Below are positions 26,553-34,419 of a stretch of DNA of 64,000 bases, one piece after another (the first letter of the stretch is position 1; each line of letters starts with the position of its first letter). Below the pieces are notes generated by a model. It saw only the letters and a list, made by a program, of their open reading frames with translations. It was not told where the DNA came from and searched no databases. The translations under genes and the position numbers were made by a program. Where the stretch lies: NCBI GenBank assembly GCA_965277275.1, contig CBDICG010000002.1, forward strand, positions 248,001 to 312,000. Reading direction: 5' to 3'. The DNA comes from HLUCCA09 sp965277275. Its GTDB lineage: Bacteria; Pseudomonadota; Alphaproteobacteria; Rhodobacterales; Rhodobacteraceae.

Positions 26553-27962
26553 CTACCAGTCTGACGGCTTGCCAGACGGTGTTGTCGGCAGTGATGGGCC
26601 GAAGGAGTAGGTCTGGGGTCGCTCGGGCGAACGAAGCTTCGCAGACGCGCGGCGTCGCAGTCGGGTTTCAAGGACGTCAAGCGCTACACCGGGCGCTGCT
26701 GGCACGACATACGCCTTTAGCCGCTCGGTCGCTGTGTCGAGCCGGACCGCCGCGGCGGCGACTTCGGGAACAGCTTCAAGCACTCGAGCGACAGCGCTCG
26801 GTGAGACGTTGACACCGCCGACTTGCACGTTCCGGTCCAGCCTCGGACCGAGCTGGAACCGGCGTGGCCCGGACCACGTCAGGACATCCTGGAGGGGCAA
26901 TGCCGTCCCGAGCCGAGTCAGTTGCAGTGGATCGCCCGTGATACTTTGCGGCTTCGAGTTCTGCGCGCATTCGATGTCCGACATGAGCAGAAACGGATCG
27001 CAATCGGATGTGCGCCAACCCACGCCTGCCGACTGCGTCGACCCGTAGACTTCCGTGAGCGGGAGCCCGACTCCGGCTGCACGTTTCCAAAGCTGAGAGG
27101 GCACCTTCGCGCCCGACAGGATGGCACGCACTCGATCGGGCAGATTGACGGTGGGGGCCGCATCAAACGCGAGCTCCAGCTGATGTGGTGTTGCGACGAT
27201 GACGTCGCCTGGCCGGAGCGTGCGGTGGATCCGCCCTGGCGCAGATCGGGAAAGATCTACAACCTCCCAATCCATCATGGACGGGAGCAGAACTGTGAAA
27301 AGGAAGCCGAAGATATGCTGTGGCGGTACGAGCGATACGACCCGCGGCTGTCCTTCATCCGCCGACTCCCGAAACGGTGGACGAACGGCGTCTGCGGGAG
27401 CCAACTCTCCGGTCCGAGCGTTCGGGGCCAAACCGATCATTTGGGGATCAGGATTTCCATGCGGGTGATCGCGACCGCCTGACGGACCCTCCCCGGGTTC
27501 TCCGGAGAAGAGCTCTCCAGCAACGGATTGCACTTCGGAGAGGAGCGCGGGGAGCTTGTGTTCGACATGTTCCGGCTCGCCCTCGGAGCCGGAGGAGGAA
27601 AACACCAGCCGCGCATCTTCCCCCATCAGCTCCAGATGCCGTGAGAGCAGTCTCGCCCACTCATCGATCGACGGAGACACCAACAGATGATCTTCTATGC
27701 CCGTCTCGTGAAGCAAGAAACGTCTGTTCAGGTCGGCAACCGCTTCGAGCAGCTCCAGGCTATCGAGCCCAATCGCGCCGTCGCGGAGCGACTCGTCAGG
27801 TTGCAGATCGAGTGGTGCTTGACCGCGCCACTTCTTCACAAGAGACAGGACGATCGATACGCAAAGGCGTTCGAGCCCCTGCACTCCCATCACGCCAGTA
27901 GACGCAAGGCGCGCTAAATCGACCGCGGTGTCGCGTGTCTGCATGATCACTGACTGAGGCAT
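26553..27962 (-). CDS. 4-coumarate-CoA ligase-like enzyme of the PYP-activation type
   Basis: Probable activator of p-coumarate for attachment to photoactive yellow protein; next but one to pyp. Residues about 60-110 (AIGLDSLELLEAVADLNRRF ... GIEDHLLVSP) form an acyl-carrier-like segment that I recall as typical of this ligase type. The adenylation core has LVPPQHIFGFLF, VYGSTQSAGVGW, LGPRLDRNVQVGGVNVSPS and a terminal PSGK. Two oddities: the phosphate loop reads SSGSEGEPEHVEH (Glu at the usual Thr and Lys positions), and about 50 low-complexity residues are inserted before QPRVVSLVPP. Start is uncertain: a TTG at 27968 or a later Met are also possible, and no clear ribosome site is seen. Confidence 0.72.
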   Translation of the reverse strand: MPQSVIMQTRDTAVDLARLASTGVMGVQGLERLCVSIVLSLVKKWRGQAPLDLQPDESLRDGAIGLDSLELLEAVADLNRRFLLHETGIEDHLLVSPSIDEWARLLSRHLELMGEDARLVFSSSGSEGEPEHVEHKLPALLSEVQSVAGELFSGEPGEGPSGGRDHPHGNPDPQMIGLAPNARTGELAPADAVRPPFRESADEGQPRVVSLVPPQHIFGFLFTVLLPSMMDWEVVDLSRSAPGRIHRTLRPGDVIVATPHQLELAFDAAPTVNLPDRVRAILSGAKVPSQLWKRAAGVGLPLTEVYGSTQSAGVGWRTSDCDPFLLMSDIECAQNSKPQSITGDPLQLTRLGTALPLQDVLTWSGPRRFQLGPRLDRNVQVGGVNVSPSAVARVLEAVPEVAAAAVRLDTATERLKAYVVPAAPGVALDVLETRLRRRASAKLRSPERPQTYSFGPSLPTTPSGKPSDW

Positions 27963-28060
27963 GTTCAACAGCGCCTGCTTGGGGGGCTCTTCGAAGGAGC
28001 GGCTTCCATCGAGGGGACTTCTGCGTTTGGATCGCAGCCTCTCAGCGAACAGGAGGAGAC

Positions 28061-28555
28061 TTACACGTGATCCATTCCGTAAAAGAACTCCCCGATCAGG
28101 CTCCGATAGTGCGTCCGCGCGGCCTCGACTTGCGCGCGCAGGTCGAAGGCAGCCGCTTCCATCTCGGCCGCACTCATCTCGCCATCGAGCAAGCTGACCC
28201 GCACCGGCACGTCGTGCGCGGGATCGAAACCCTCGAGGATGCTACAGGCTTCATCAAGGGATTGCGCGGTCCAGGCACGGGCGAGGTCGTTTTCTTCCGA
28301 GGACTGGAAGAATTGCTTGACCGCGACGGCGAAGCTCCCGTCCGATACGCGGTAGAGGTTCACCTCGAACCAATACGGCAATTCTGGTGTGAAGCTCATC
28401 GCCATACCCAACTCCGTACCGGACACAACAAGTGGACGTGCCCCGAGGCGGCGCAGGCGGAAAGTGCCGGTCGTTCCAAAGTCCTGTACCGGTGAGGAAG
28501 AGCCGGCCATCGGGACGGATTGCTCGGCTTTTGGCGCGTCAGTCATGAAAGTCAT
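28061..28555 (-). CDS. Unknown protein in the PYP locus
   Basis: A 164-residue soluble protein that I do not recognise. The start ATG at 28555 has GGAG 7 bases upstream. The middle holds beta-type segments (YWFEVNLYRVSDGSFAVAVKQF) followed by an acidic helical half ending in HYRSLIGEFFYGMDHV. It lies between pyp and the coumarate ligase on the same strand, with gaps of 114 and 98 bases, suggesting a shared transcript and a role in PYP maturation or signalling; that is inference. Confidence 0.7.
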   Translation of the reverse strand: MTFMTDAPKAEQSVPMAGSSSPVQDFGTTGTFRLRRLGARPLVVSGTELGMAMSFTPELPYWFEVNLYRVSDGSFAVAVKQFFQSSEENDLARAWTAQSLDEACSILEGFDPAHDVPVRVSLLDGEMSAAEMEAAAFDLRAQVEAARTHYRSLIGEFFYGMDHV

Positions 28556-28669
28556 AGGATTGCTCCGGTTGGCCAATTTCTAGTTGCGATGGCACGGCCT
28601 CAGTGACCCGCAGCGCGCGCCGCGGGTGGGAAATCGCGGATGCAGGCGACTTGCGCCGCACTCCTCGGT

Positions 28670-29044
28670 CTACGCGCGTTTGACGAACATCCAGCAATGC
28701 TGCCCATCTGGCTGAGACTTCAGATGGATCTTCACACCGACATTCGCGCCCTTGTAGGCGAACTTGTAGTCGAACATCACGTTGACGGAGCCGGTCTGGT
28801 GAAACTTCAGGAACTCGCCGTGGAAGCGCTTGCCCTTCGCGCATGGGGCAATCTCGTTGAAGAAGTCCTTGCCAACGACTTGCGAGGGATCCCGGCCAGC
28901 AATCATGCCCTCGGCCTTGTTGTACTTCACGATCTTGCCGCTACGGTCGAGCAGGACGGCGCCAAAGGCGAGGCTCTCGGCGCGCTGGGGTTCACGGGCG
29001 AGAATGTTGTCCACATCCTGGCTGCCGAAGGGGATGATTTCCAT
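28670..29044 (-). CDS. pyp: Photoactive yellow protein
   Basis: Blue-light receptor of the PAS fold that binds p-coumarate as a thioester. The 124 residues align throughout with Halorhodospira PYP as I remember it. Conserved: Tyr41, Glu45, Arg51 and the chromophore Cys68 (FFNEIAPCAKG). Thr50 of that protein is Ala49 here, and Met100 falls at a Gly in YKGANVGVKIH. It ends WMFVKRA as expected. An AAGGAAG ribosome site precedes the ATG. Confidence 0.95.
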   Translation of the reverse strand: MEIIPFGSQDVDNILAREPQRAESLAFGAVLLDRSGKIVKYNKAEGMIAGRDPSQVVGKDFFNEIAPCAKGKRFHGEFLKFHQTGSVNVMFDYKFAYKGANVGVKIHLKSQPDGQHCWMFVKRA

Positions 29045-29107
29045 GGTGTCTTCCTTTTGAATTGAGGGTGGGGGGAGGTCTCTCCAGCCCCTATGTCAAG
29101 AGTTGGG

Positions 29108-29539
29108 TCAGTCGCCCGATGACGCAGGCACGCCAGGTTCATTGCGCAGGAAACTGTCGTTGCGGGTGAGCGACATATCGTGGACGCGCTTCATGGAATG
29201 CCCGTCAAACTCCGACTCGCGCAGCTCGGAGGCGTCCGGCGAGACCCAGCGGTATTCCATTCCGCCGATCGTCACGAGGCACTGCGGAATGATCTCGAAC
29301 CGGGCCTTGTGGCTCCAGCGTGCGCTATCGAGCTCCATCTCCGTGCATTCGCCGAACTCGACCAGTGTTTCGGCCTCCTCCAGCGACGCGTCGGCTTCGC
29401 GCTTGGCGATGTCTCCCAAGATTTCAGCGGCAGCGGACATCACCCATTCGACGTGGTCACCGCGCACGACGAGCCCGGTGCGTTCGCACCTGAATTCCAC
29501 GCGACCGTTCTCTTCAGTCAGCTTTCCTATCATCTCCAT
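29108..29539 (-). CDS. Unknown protein upstream of pyp
   Basis: A 143-residue acidic soluble protein, not recognised. The ATG at 29539 is 10 bases after an AAAGGAG site; a GTG at 29548 is too close to that site. It contains a mixed beta segment (FEIIPQCLVTIGGMEYRWVSP) and no membrane helix or signal peptide. It ends 63 bases before pyp on the same strand, so it is probably the first gene of the PYP transcript. Confidence 0.7.
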   Translation of the reverse strand: MEMIGKLTEENGRVEFRCERTGLVVRGDHVEWVMSAAAEILGDIAKREADASLEEAETLVEFGECTEMELDSARWSHKARFEIIPQCLVTIGGMEYRWVSPDASELRESEFDGHSMKRVHDMSLTRNDSFLRNEPGVPASSGD

Positions 29540-29867
29540 GCCCGGCACACTCCTTTCGGCAATGGGGACGCGGGCAGAGCGCGTCCGGTTGCCGACGCTT
29601 AATTCATCGGCGCTGAATAAACCGTGAATCGCGGAATGGTTCGGGCGGCAGCCGCCCCGAAAGGGCCCCCAGAGGACGCACGCCCTCGAAGCGAGGCTGC
29701 AAGATGCCCCTTAAAATCCTGAAATACAACAGATTTACTTGTTGCCCAAAGGAAACGGGTGCTTAACCAAACGCGAGAATTGTGCGCTAGCACCCGCGCG
29801 TATGTGTTGCCCGCTGAGCTGTCAGCTGAACACAGATGAGGGACTGGCAGGGTCGCAGCGAGGCGTG
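29540..29867. other. Non-coding region upstream of the PYP locus
   Basis: 328 bases with no convincing gene. A locally AT-rich stretch at about 29711-29770 contains a palindrome, CAACA-N8-TGTTG, at 29727-29744, a possible operator for the genes reading leftward. No good -35/-10 pair could be fixed by eye. Confidence 0.4.
29727..29744. promoter_or_regulatory. Palindrome CAACA-N8-TGTTG
   Basis: An inverted repeat with 5-bp arms in the AT-rich part of the gap upstream of the unknown gene and pyp. It is not the TGT-N12-ACA site of CrtJ/PpsR. A regulatory function is speculative. Confidence 0.25.
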
Positions 29868-30395
29868 CTAACGCGCCGGTGCGCCCTGCGGAGACGCGGT
29901 GTCGAAGCGTTCCCAGCCCTCGCCATCGAAGACATCGCGGCCGAGCTGTGCGAGCACGTGCGGGAAATCGACCATGACCCAATTGTCGACGATTTTGCCC
30001 TCCACGACTTTCCAGAAATCCATATACCGGATCGTGACGCGCTTACCGGTCGGCGCGATGCCCATGAACTCGCCTGAATGCGTTGCTTCCTGGCGCCCGA
30101 ATGCAGCGGCCCATTCGCCCATGTAGAGCCGGGCTTCGTCAACGCATACCTTGTCGGAAAACGCGGCCTGGAAGGGCGTTTGCCAGTTTTCCTGAAAGGC
30201 ACGCAGGCCCTTCTTCGTGCCGCAGCCGGTGTTGCCAAACCAGGTGAAGCCTTCTGCGAAGAACTCCCCGATATCCTGGATCCGGTGGTCATTTAGCCCG
30301 TCGACCATGCTTTCGATAACGGCGCGGGTCGCCTCGGTCTGGCTCATGTCCGTGTCACGGGTGAGGGTGGCTTGCTCGGGGCGGCTGCCTTTCAT
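29868..30395 (-). CDS. SnoaL-like (NTF2-fold) protein
   Basis: A 175-residue protein with the SnoaL/ester-cyclase-like pattern: a start helix (AVIESMVDGLNDH), FFAEGFTWFGNTGCGTKKGLRAF, a SGEFMGIAPTGKRVTIRYMDFWKVVEGKI segment split over two strands, and a VMVDFPHVL end. Substrate unknown. The start at 30395 has a GGAG site; an internal Met at 30347 has none. Confidence 0.75.
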   Translation of the reverse strand: MKGSRPEQATLTRDTDMSQTEATRAVIESMVDGLNDHRIQDIGEFFAEGFTWFGNTGCGTKKGLRAFQENWQTPFQAAFSDKVCVDEARLYMGEWAAAFGRQEATHSGEFMGIAPTGKRVTIRYMDFWKVVEGKIVDNWVMVDFPHVLAQLGRDVFDGEGWERFDTASPQGAPAR

Positions 30396-30460
30396 GGGGA
30401 ACTCCGATGTGACGGCCCTGGCGCGTCAGATGCGGCAGGGCGTTTTGTGGCAAGGTGGTC

Positions 30461-30483
30461 GAGGTATTTGGACCAAGATGAAG
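30461..30483 (+). repeat. Dispersed intergenic repeat copy
   Basis: Same 23 bases as at 20597-20619 (core GTATTTGGACCAAGATGAA). It is located between the SnoaL-like gene and the DUF1499 gene. Confidence 0.75.
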
Positions 30484-30531
30484 GAGGGGCGGTGTTGTGT
30501 GGGAGCGTCGAGCGATGACGGCGGGACAACT

Positions 30532-30984
30532 TCAGGGCGCGAGTGCCGAGAGCCACGTTTTCACGCGCGCCGCGTTGACGCCCATGTCGGACTGGCCAAA
30601 GCGATTGCGGGCGTGGATGAGGAGACGGGCGCCACCTTCGACGGGCAGAGCGGCTACCGTGGTGTAGTCGGGAAAGCCCCAGAGACGCGAGCGCGTGATA
30701 TAGGTGGTGCGGCCTTCCTGCGGCGCCCCGGCGAGCCGCACGGTGCGTGGTGTTGCCAAGGCGATCTGGTCGAAGGCGGCGAGGGCGTCTCCGGGTGGCA
30801 TTGCCAGAAGCGGGCCATCGGTGTCACCGCCGCCTGGCTTGACGACAAAGTGCCCCTCGGCCGGCACGGCATCGGTTGGATCGGTATGCCAGGTGGCAGG
30901 ATCCGACGGCGCGAGACGGACGTAGGCCCCGAGCGCCAGGACGGCGCAGGCCAAAACAACAAGCGCGAGGGCAAGGAATTTCAT
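30532..30984 (-). CDS. DUF1499-domain protein
   Basis: A 150-residue membrane-anchored protein: one N-terminal helix (MKFLALALVVLACAVLALGAY) and a DUF1499-like domain ending in the typical RSRLWGFPDYTTV, LLIHARNRFGQSDMGVNAARVKTWL pattern. Start at 30984 overlaps the speB stop by 4 bases (ATGA), which decides against the longer frame. Confidence 0.85.
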   Translation of the reverse strand: MKFLALALVVLACAVLALGAYVRLAPSDPATWHTDPTDAVPAEGHFVVKPGGGDTDGPLLAMPPGDALAAFDQIALATPRTVRLAGAPQEGRTTYITRSRLWGFPDYTTVAALPVEGGARLLIHARNRFGQSDMGVNAARVKTWLSALAP

Positions 30985-31964
30985 GGTGGGGACATGGGGC
31001 CCGCTCCGCGCCGCGTCCAGCCCCAAAGGCAAATCAGTTCGGTGGCGATGTGGGCCCCGGCAATCGCCGTCGCGCCGGTTGTGTCAAACGGAGGAGAGAC
31101 CTCGACGACATCGCCGCCGAGAAGCGGCAGCCCCTTGAGCGCCCGCAGGATCGCCGCGGCCTGCCAACTGGCCAGCCCGCCCCAGACCGGGGTGCCTGTG
31201 CCCGGGGCAAAGGCGGGATCCAGCGCGTCGATATCGAAGGTGAGGTAGCACGGGCTGTCCCCGACCCGGGCGCGGATCTCGCTCGCGACGGCCTCCGGTC
31301 CGAGGCGATGCACGGCTGGGGCATCGATCTGGGCGATCCCGAGCGGGTCGTCATTGGTGGTTCGAATCCCGATCTGGATCGAACGGGCGGGATCGATCAC
31401 GCCCGTCTTGACGGCCTTGTAAAACATGGTGCCGTGGTCGATGCGATCGGGATCGTCGTCGGGCCACGTGTCGGAGTGGGCATCGAACTGCACCAGCGGC
31501 AGGGGGCCGTGCCGGGCGGCGTAGGCCTGAAGGATCGGGTAAGTGATGGAATGATCCCCACCGAGCGCGATTGTCCCGGCGCCGGTCTCTAGGATGCTCG
31601 AGACATGGCTCCGAAGCGTGGCTGGGAAATCGGCAACGCGCGCATAGTCGAAGGCGAGGTCGCCGGTGTCGGCGATGGCGAGCGTGCTCAGCGGGTCATA
31701 CTCCCAGCCATAGGGCCGGTCGCAGGGCTGAAGCAGGCTCGCCTCCCGGATCGCCCGCGGGCCGAGACGCGTGCCGGGACGGTTCGTCACCGCCTGATCG
31801 AAGGGGACGCCGAGAATGGCGAGGTCGATCCCGGTGAGATCCTTGGTGTAGCGGCGGCGCAGGAACGACGCAGCACCGCCGAAGACGTTCTCGAAGGCGA
31901 GCCCGGTATCCGTGCGGGTCGTGAACGCGCGATCAACTTCGTTCTTGGCGTCTTCGAGGGCCAT
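30981..31964 (-). CDS. speB: Agmatinase / ureohydrolase
   Basis: Hydrolyses agmatine to putrescine and urea, or a related guanidino substrate. The 327-residue protein has all binuclear manganese motifs: GGDHSITYP, FDAHSDTW and FDIDALDPAFAPG. It is longer than E. coli SpeB at the N-terminus. Substrate specificity within the arginase family cannot be fixed by eye. Same strand as the M20 hydrolase upstream, 210 bases apart. Confidence 0.9.
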   Translation of the reverse strand: MALEDAKNEVDRAFTTRTDTGLAFENVFGGAASFLRRRYTKDLTGIDLAILGVPFDQAVTNRPGTRLGPRAIREASLLQPCDRPYGWEYDPLSTLAIADTGDLAFDYARVADFPATLRSHVSSILETGAGTIALGGDHSITYPILQAYAARHGPLPLVQFDAHSDTWPDDDPDRIDHGTMFYKAVKTGVIDPARSIQIGIRTTNDDPLGIAQIDAPAVHRLGPEAVASEIRARVGDSPCYLTFDIDALDPAFAPGTGTPVWGGLASWQAAAILRALKGLPLLGGDVVEVSPPFDTTGATAIAGAHIATELICLWGWTRRGAGPMSPP

Positions 31965-32174
31965 GGCGGGCTCCGTGTCGTGGGTCGGGTCAGGCGGTTT
32001 GGCTCAGGGGTATTTGAGGCTTGCCTCAGGCTGGCGACAGGGGGTGCGGGTTGGATGCGCCGGGCCTGTTTTTACCGGTTTGGCAGGCATATGGGTGAGC
32101 GGAACGACCGGTGAGGCGGCGCGAATGTCGGCTGGAGGAGCGCGGCGTCCTGCGGCGCCATCCGGAACGGGTGC

Positions 32175-33365
32175 TCATGGCGTTGACTCGTGCGGGGCTG
32201 TCGGAGCACCTTCGAGCGGTTGCGCCTGCTCGACGAGGCGCGCGAAGAACGAGGCACCCAAGGGGGCTATCCGGTCGTTGAAATCGAACTCGGGGTGGTG
32301 CAGCCCGGGACCGGGCCCCTGCCCGAGACGGAGATAGGCTCCCGGACGGGCCTGCAGCATGTACGAGAAGTCTTCCGCCCCCATCGAGCGGGTGCCGTTC
32401 GGATTGACGTCGCCGGTGATCTCGTCGGCCACCGTGGCCGCGAAGGACGCCTTCTCGGCATGGTTGATCGTTGCCGGGTAGTCGTTGATGTAGTCCAGCC
32501 GCGCCGACACACCGTAAGCGGTGGCATGGCCTTCCACGATCTCGCGGACGCGGCGTTCGACAAGGGTGCGCACCTCCTCGGAATAGGCGCGGACGGTGCC
32601 GTTGATATACGCGGTGGCAGGGATGATGTTCTCGGCGCTTCCGGCGTGGATCTGGGTGACGGAAATCACCAGATCGTCGAGCGCATGGCGATTGCGGGAC
32701 ACGATCGTGGGCATCGCTTGCGCGATGGCAAGCGCCGCAGGGATCGGATCGGCGGTATTGTGTGGCTGTGCAGCGTGCCCGCCCACACCGTCGACATGGA
32801 TTTGGAACGTGTCGTTGGAGGCCGTGATCGGGCCGGGCGTGGTATCGAAGCGCCCTTCGGGCAGGGTGGGCGATGTGTGCAAGGCGTAGACCTCACCGAT
32901 ATCGAAGCGGTCCATGATGCCTTCTTTGACCATGACACCACCTCCGGCTCCCTCCTCTTCGGCGGGTTGAAAGATGAGGGCGACCCGGCCCCTGAACCGT
33001 CGGGTTTCGGCGAGGTAGCGCGCTGCGCCGAGGAGCATCGTGGTGTGGCCATCATGACCGCAGGCATGCATTTTGCCGGGAACCATCGAGGCGTGGGGTG
33101 CGCCGGTGGCCTCCTCGATGGGGAGCGCGTCCATGTCGGCGCGCAGACCGATCGTCGGCCCCGGCGCGTTGCCCTCGATCAACGCGACGATCCCCGTTCT
33201 GGCGACCCCCTCATGGAGTGCGTCGACACCGAAGGCGCGGAGCTTGTCGGCAACGAAGCGCGCCGTGTCATGGCAGTCAAACCCGAGTTCGGGGTGGGCA
33301 TGCAGATGGCGACGCCATGCTGTCATGTCCTCTGCGAAGGCGGCGATGCGGTTGACGACGGGCAT
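32175..33365 (-). CDS. M20-family amidohydrolase (hippurate hydrolase-like)
   Basis: Zinc-dependent amidohydrolase of 396 residues cleaving N-acyl or similar amides. Metal motifs are visible: HPELGFDCHDTA, MHACGHDGHTTMLLG, FQPAEEEGAGG and the C-terminal GAEDFSYMLQ. A start MPVVNRIAAFAED is chosen because the family begins there; the longer frame crosses the mazG promoter. Next to agmatinase, a role in nitrogen scavenging is plausible. Confidence 0.9.
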   Translation of the reverse strand: MPVVNRIAAFAEDMTAWRRHLHAHPELGFDCHDTARFVADKLRAFGVDALHEGVARTGIVALIEGNAPGPTIGLRADMDALPIEEATGAPHASMVPGKMHACGHDGHTTMLLGAARYLAETRRFRGRVALIFQPAEEEGAGGGVMVKEGIMDRFDIGEVYALHTSPTLPEGRFDTTPGPITASNDTFQIHVDGVGGHAAQPHNTADPIPAALAIAQAMPTIVSRNRHALDDLVISVTQIHAGSAENIIPATAYINGTVRAYSEEVRTLVERRVREIVEGHATAYGVSARLDYINDYPATINHAEKASFAATVADEITGDVNPNGTRSMGAEDFSYMLQARPGAYLRLGQGPGPGLHHPEFDFNDRIAPLGASFFARLVEQAQPLEGAPTAPHESTP

Positions 33366-33424
33366 GGGGTGGTCTCTTTCTGAGCGCGATCCGGCACCCT
33401 CACCATGGAAGGAGAGTGAGCGCA

Positions 33425-34294
33425 ATGTCTACGCTGCCCCGCAACCCCGCCCCCGAAACCATCGCCGGAAATGCGCGGACCGGTGCCGTTCGACCTGCCC
33501 CGCAGGGCGCTCCTTTGCCCAGGCTGCTGGAGATCATGGCGCGGCTGCGCGACCCTGAAACGGGCTGCCCGTGGGACATCGAGCAGACGTGGGACACGAT
33601 TGCGCCCTACACGATCGAAGAGGCCTACGAGGTGGCCGATGCGATCGAGCGGGAGGCCTGGGGCGAGCTCGAAGGCGAGCTGGGCGATCTGTTATTGCAG
33701 GTCGTCTATTTCGCGCAGATGGGGAGCGAGGACGGGCGGTTCGATTTTGACACGATCGCCCGGAAGATCGGCGACAAGATGGTGGCGCGCCACCCGCATG
33801 TTTTTGGGGATGAAAGCCGCGACAAGTCTGCCGACGATCAGGTCCGGGATTGGGAGAAGGTGAAAGCCGCGGAACGGGCCTCGAAGGGGGAGACGCGGGT
33901 CCTCGACGGGGTGGCCCTCGGGTTGCCGGCGTTGACGCGGGCACTGAAGCTACAAAAGCGCGCCGCGCGGGTCGGGTTTGACTGGACGGTGTCGGACGAG
34001 ATCCTGGAGAAGATCGTGGAGGAAGCCGCAGAGTTGCGCGACGCTGGGACGTCGCGCGATGCGGATGCGGTCGAGGAGGAGTTTGGTGACCTGCTCTTCA
34101 CCCTCGTCAACCTAGGCCGACATCTGGGTGTCGATCCGGAGCAGGCGCTCCGACGCACGAATGCCAAATTCGTGCGTCGGTTCGGAGCCGTTGAAGACGG
34201 CCTTGCGGCAGAAGGGCGGCAGCCGTCAGAATCGTCGCTGGACGAGATGGACGCGCTCTGGAACGACGCGAAATCGGTCGAGCGGGGCGCGTAG
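33425..34294 (+). CDS. mazG: Nucleoside triphosphate pyrophosphohydrolase
   Basis: House-cleaning enzyme hydrolysing NTPs to NMP and pyrophosphate. It has 289 residues with two MazG halves: LRDPETGCPWDIEQTW, EEAYEVADAIER, GELGDLLLQVVYFA, then EEAAELRD and EEEFGDLLFTLVN. The ATG at 33425 is better spaced from the AAGGAG site than a GTG at 33416. Divergent from the M20 gene. Confidence 0.95.
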   Translation: MSTLPRNPAPETIAGNARTGAVRPAPQGAPLPRLLEIMARLRDPETGCPWDIEQTWDTIAPYTIEEAYEVADAIEREAWGELEGELGDLLLQVVYFAQMGSEDGRFDFDTIARKIGDKMVARHPHVFGDESRDKSADDQVRDWEKVKAAERASKGETRVLDGVALGLPALTRALKLQKRAARVGFDWTVSDEILEKIVEEAAELRDAGTSRDADAVEEEFGDLLFTLVNLGRHLGVDPEQALRRTNAKFVRRFGAVEDGLAAEGRQPSESSLDEMDALWNDAKSVERGA

Positions 34295-34330
34295 CAGGCA
34301 GTGACGCGATGGACCAGAACATTGGGCCGT

Positions 34331-34353
34331 CAGGTATTTTTGCCAAGATGAAG
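34331..34353 (+). repeat. Dispersed intergenic repeat copy (variant)
   Basis: GGTATTTTTGCCAAGATGAA, two to three bases different from the 20597 and 30461 copies. It lies downstream of mazG, between convergent genes. Confidence 0.6.
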
Positions 34354-34419
34354 GGGAACGCCATCGTTGCGTTGCGGTGGGTGCGGGCGCGCTGACCGGA
34401 TTCACGACGGCTGTGCGGC

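Noticed and set aside
31995..32020. Sixth copy of the dispersed repeat
   Set aside because: Only GGGGTATTTGAGG is shared; the AAGATGAA half is missing.
32190..33383. 397-codon open frame opposite the M20 hydrolase gene
   Set aside because: The M20 metal motifs are on the other strand; this frame has none.
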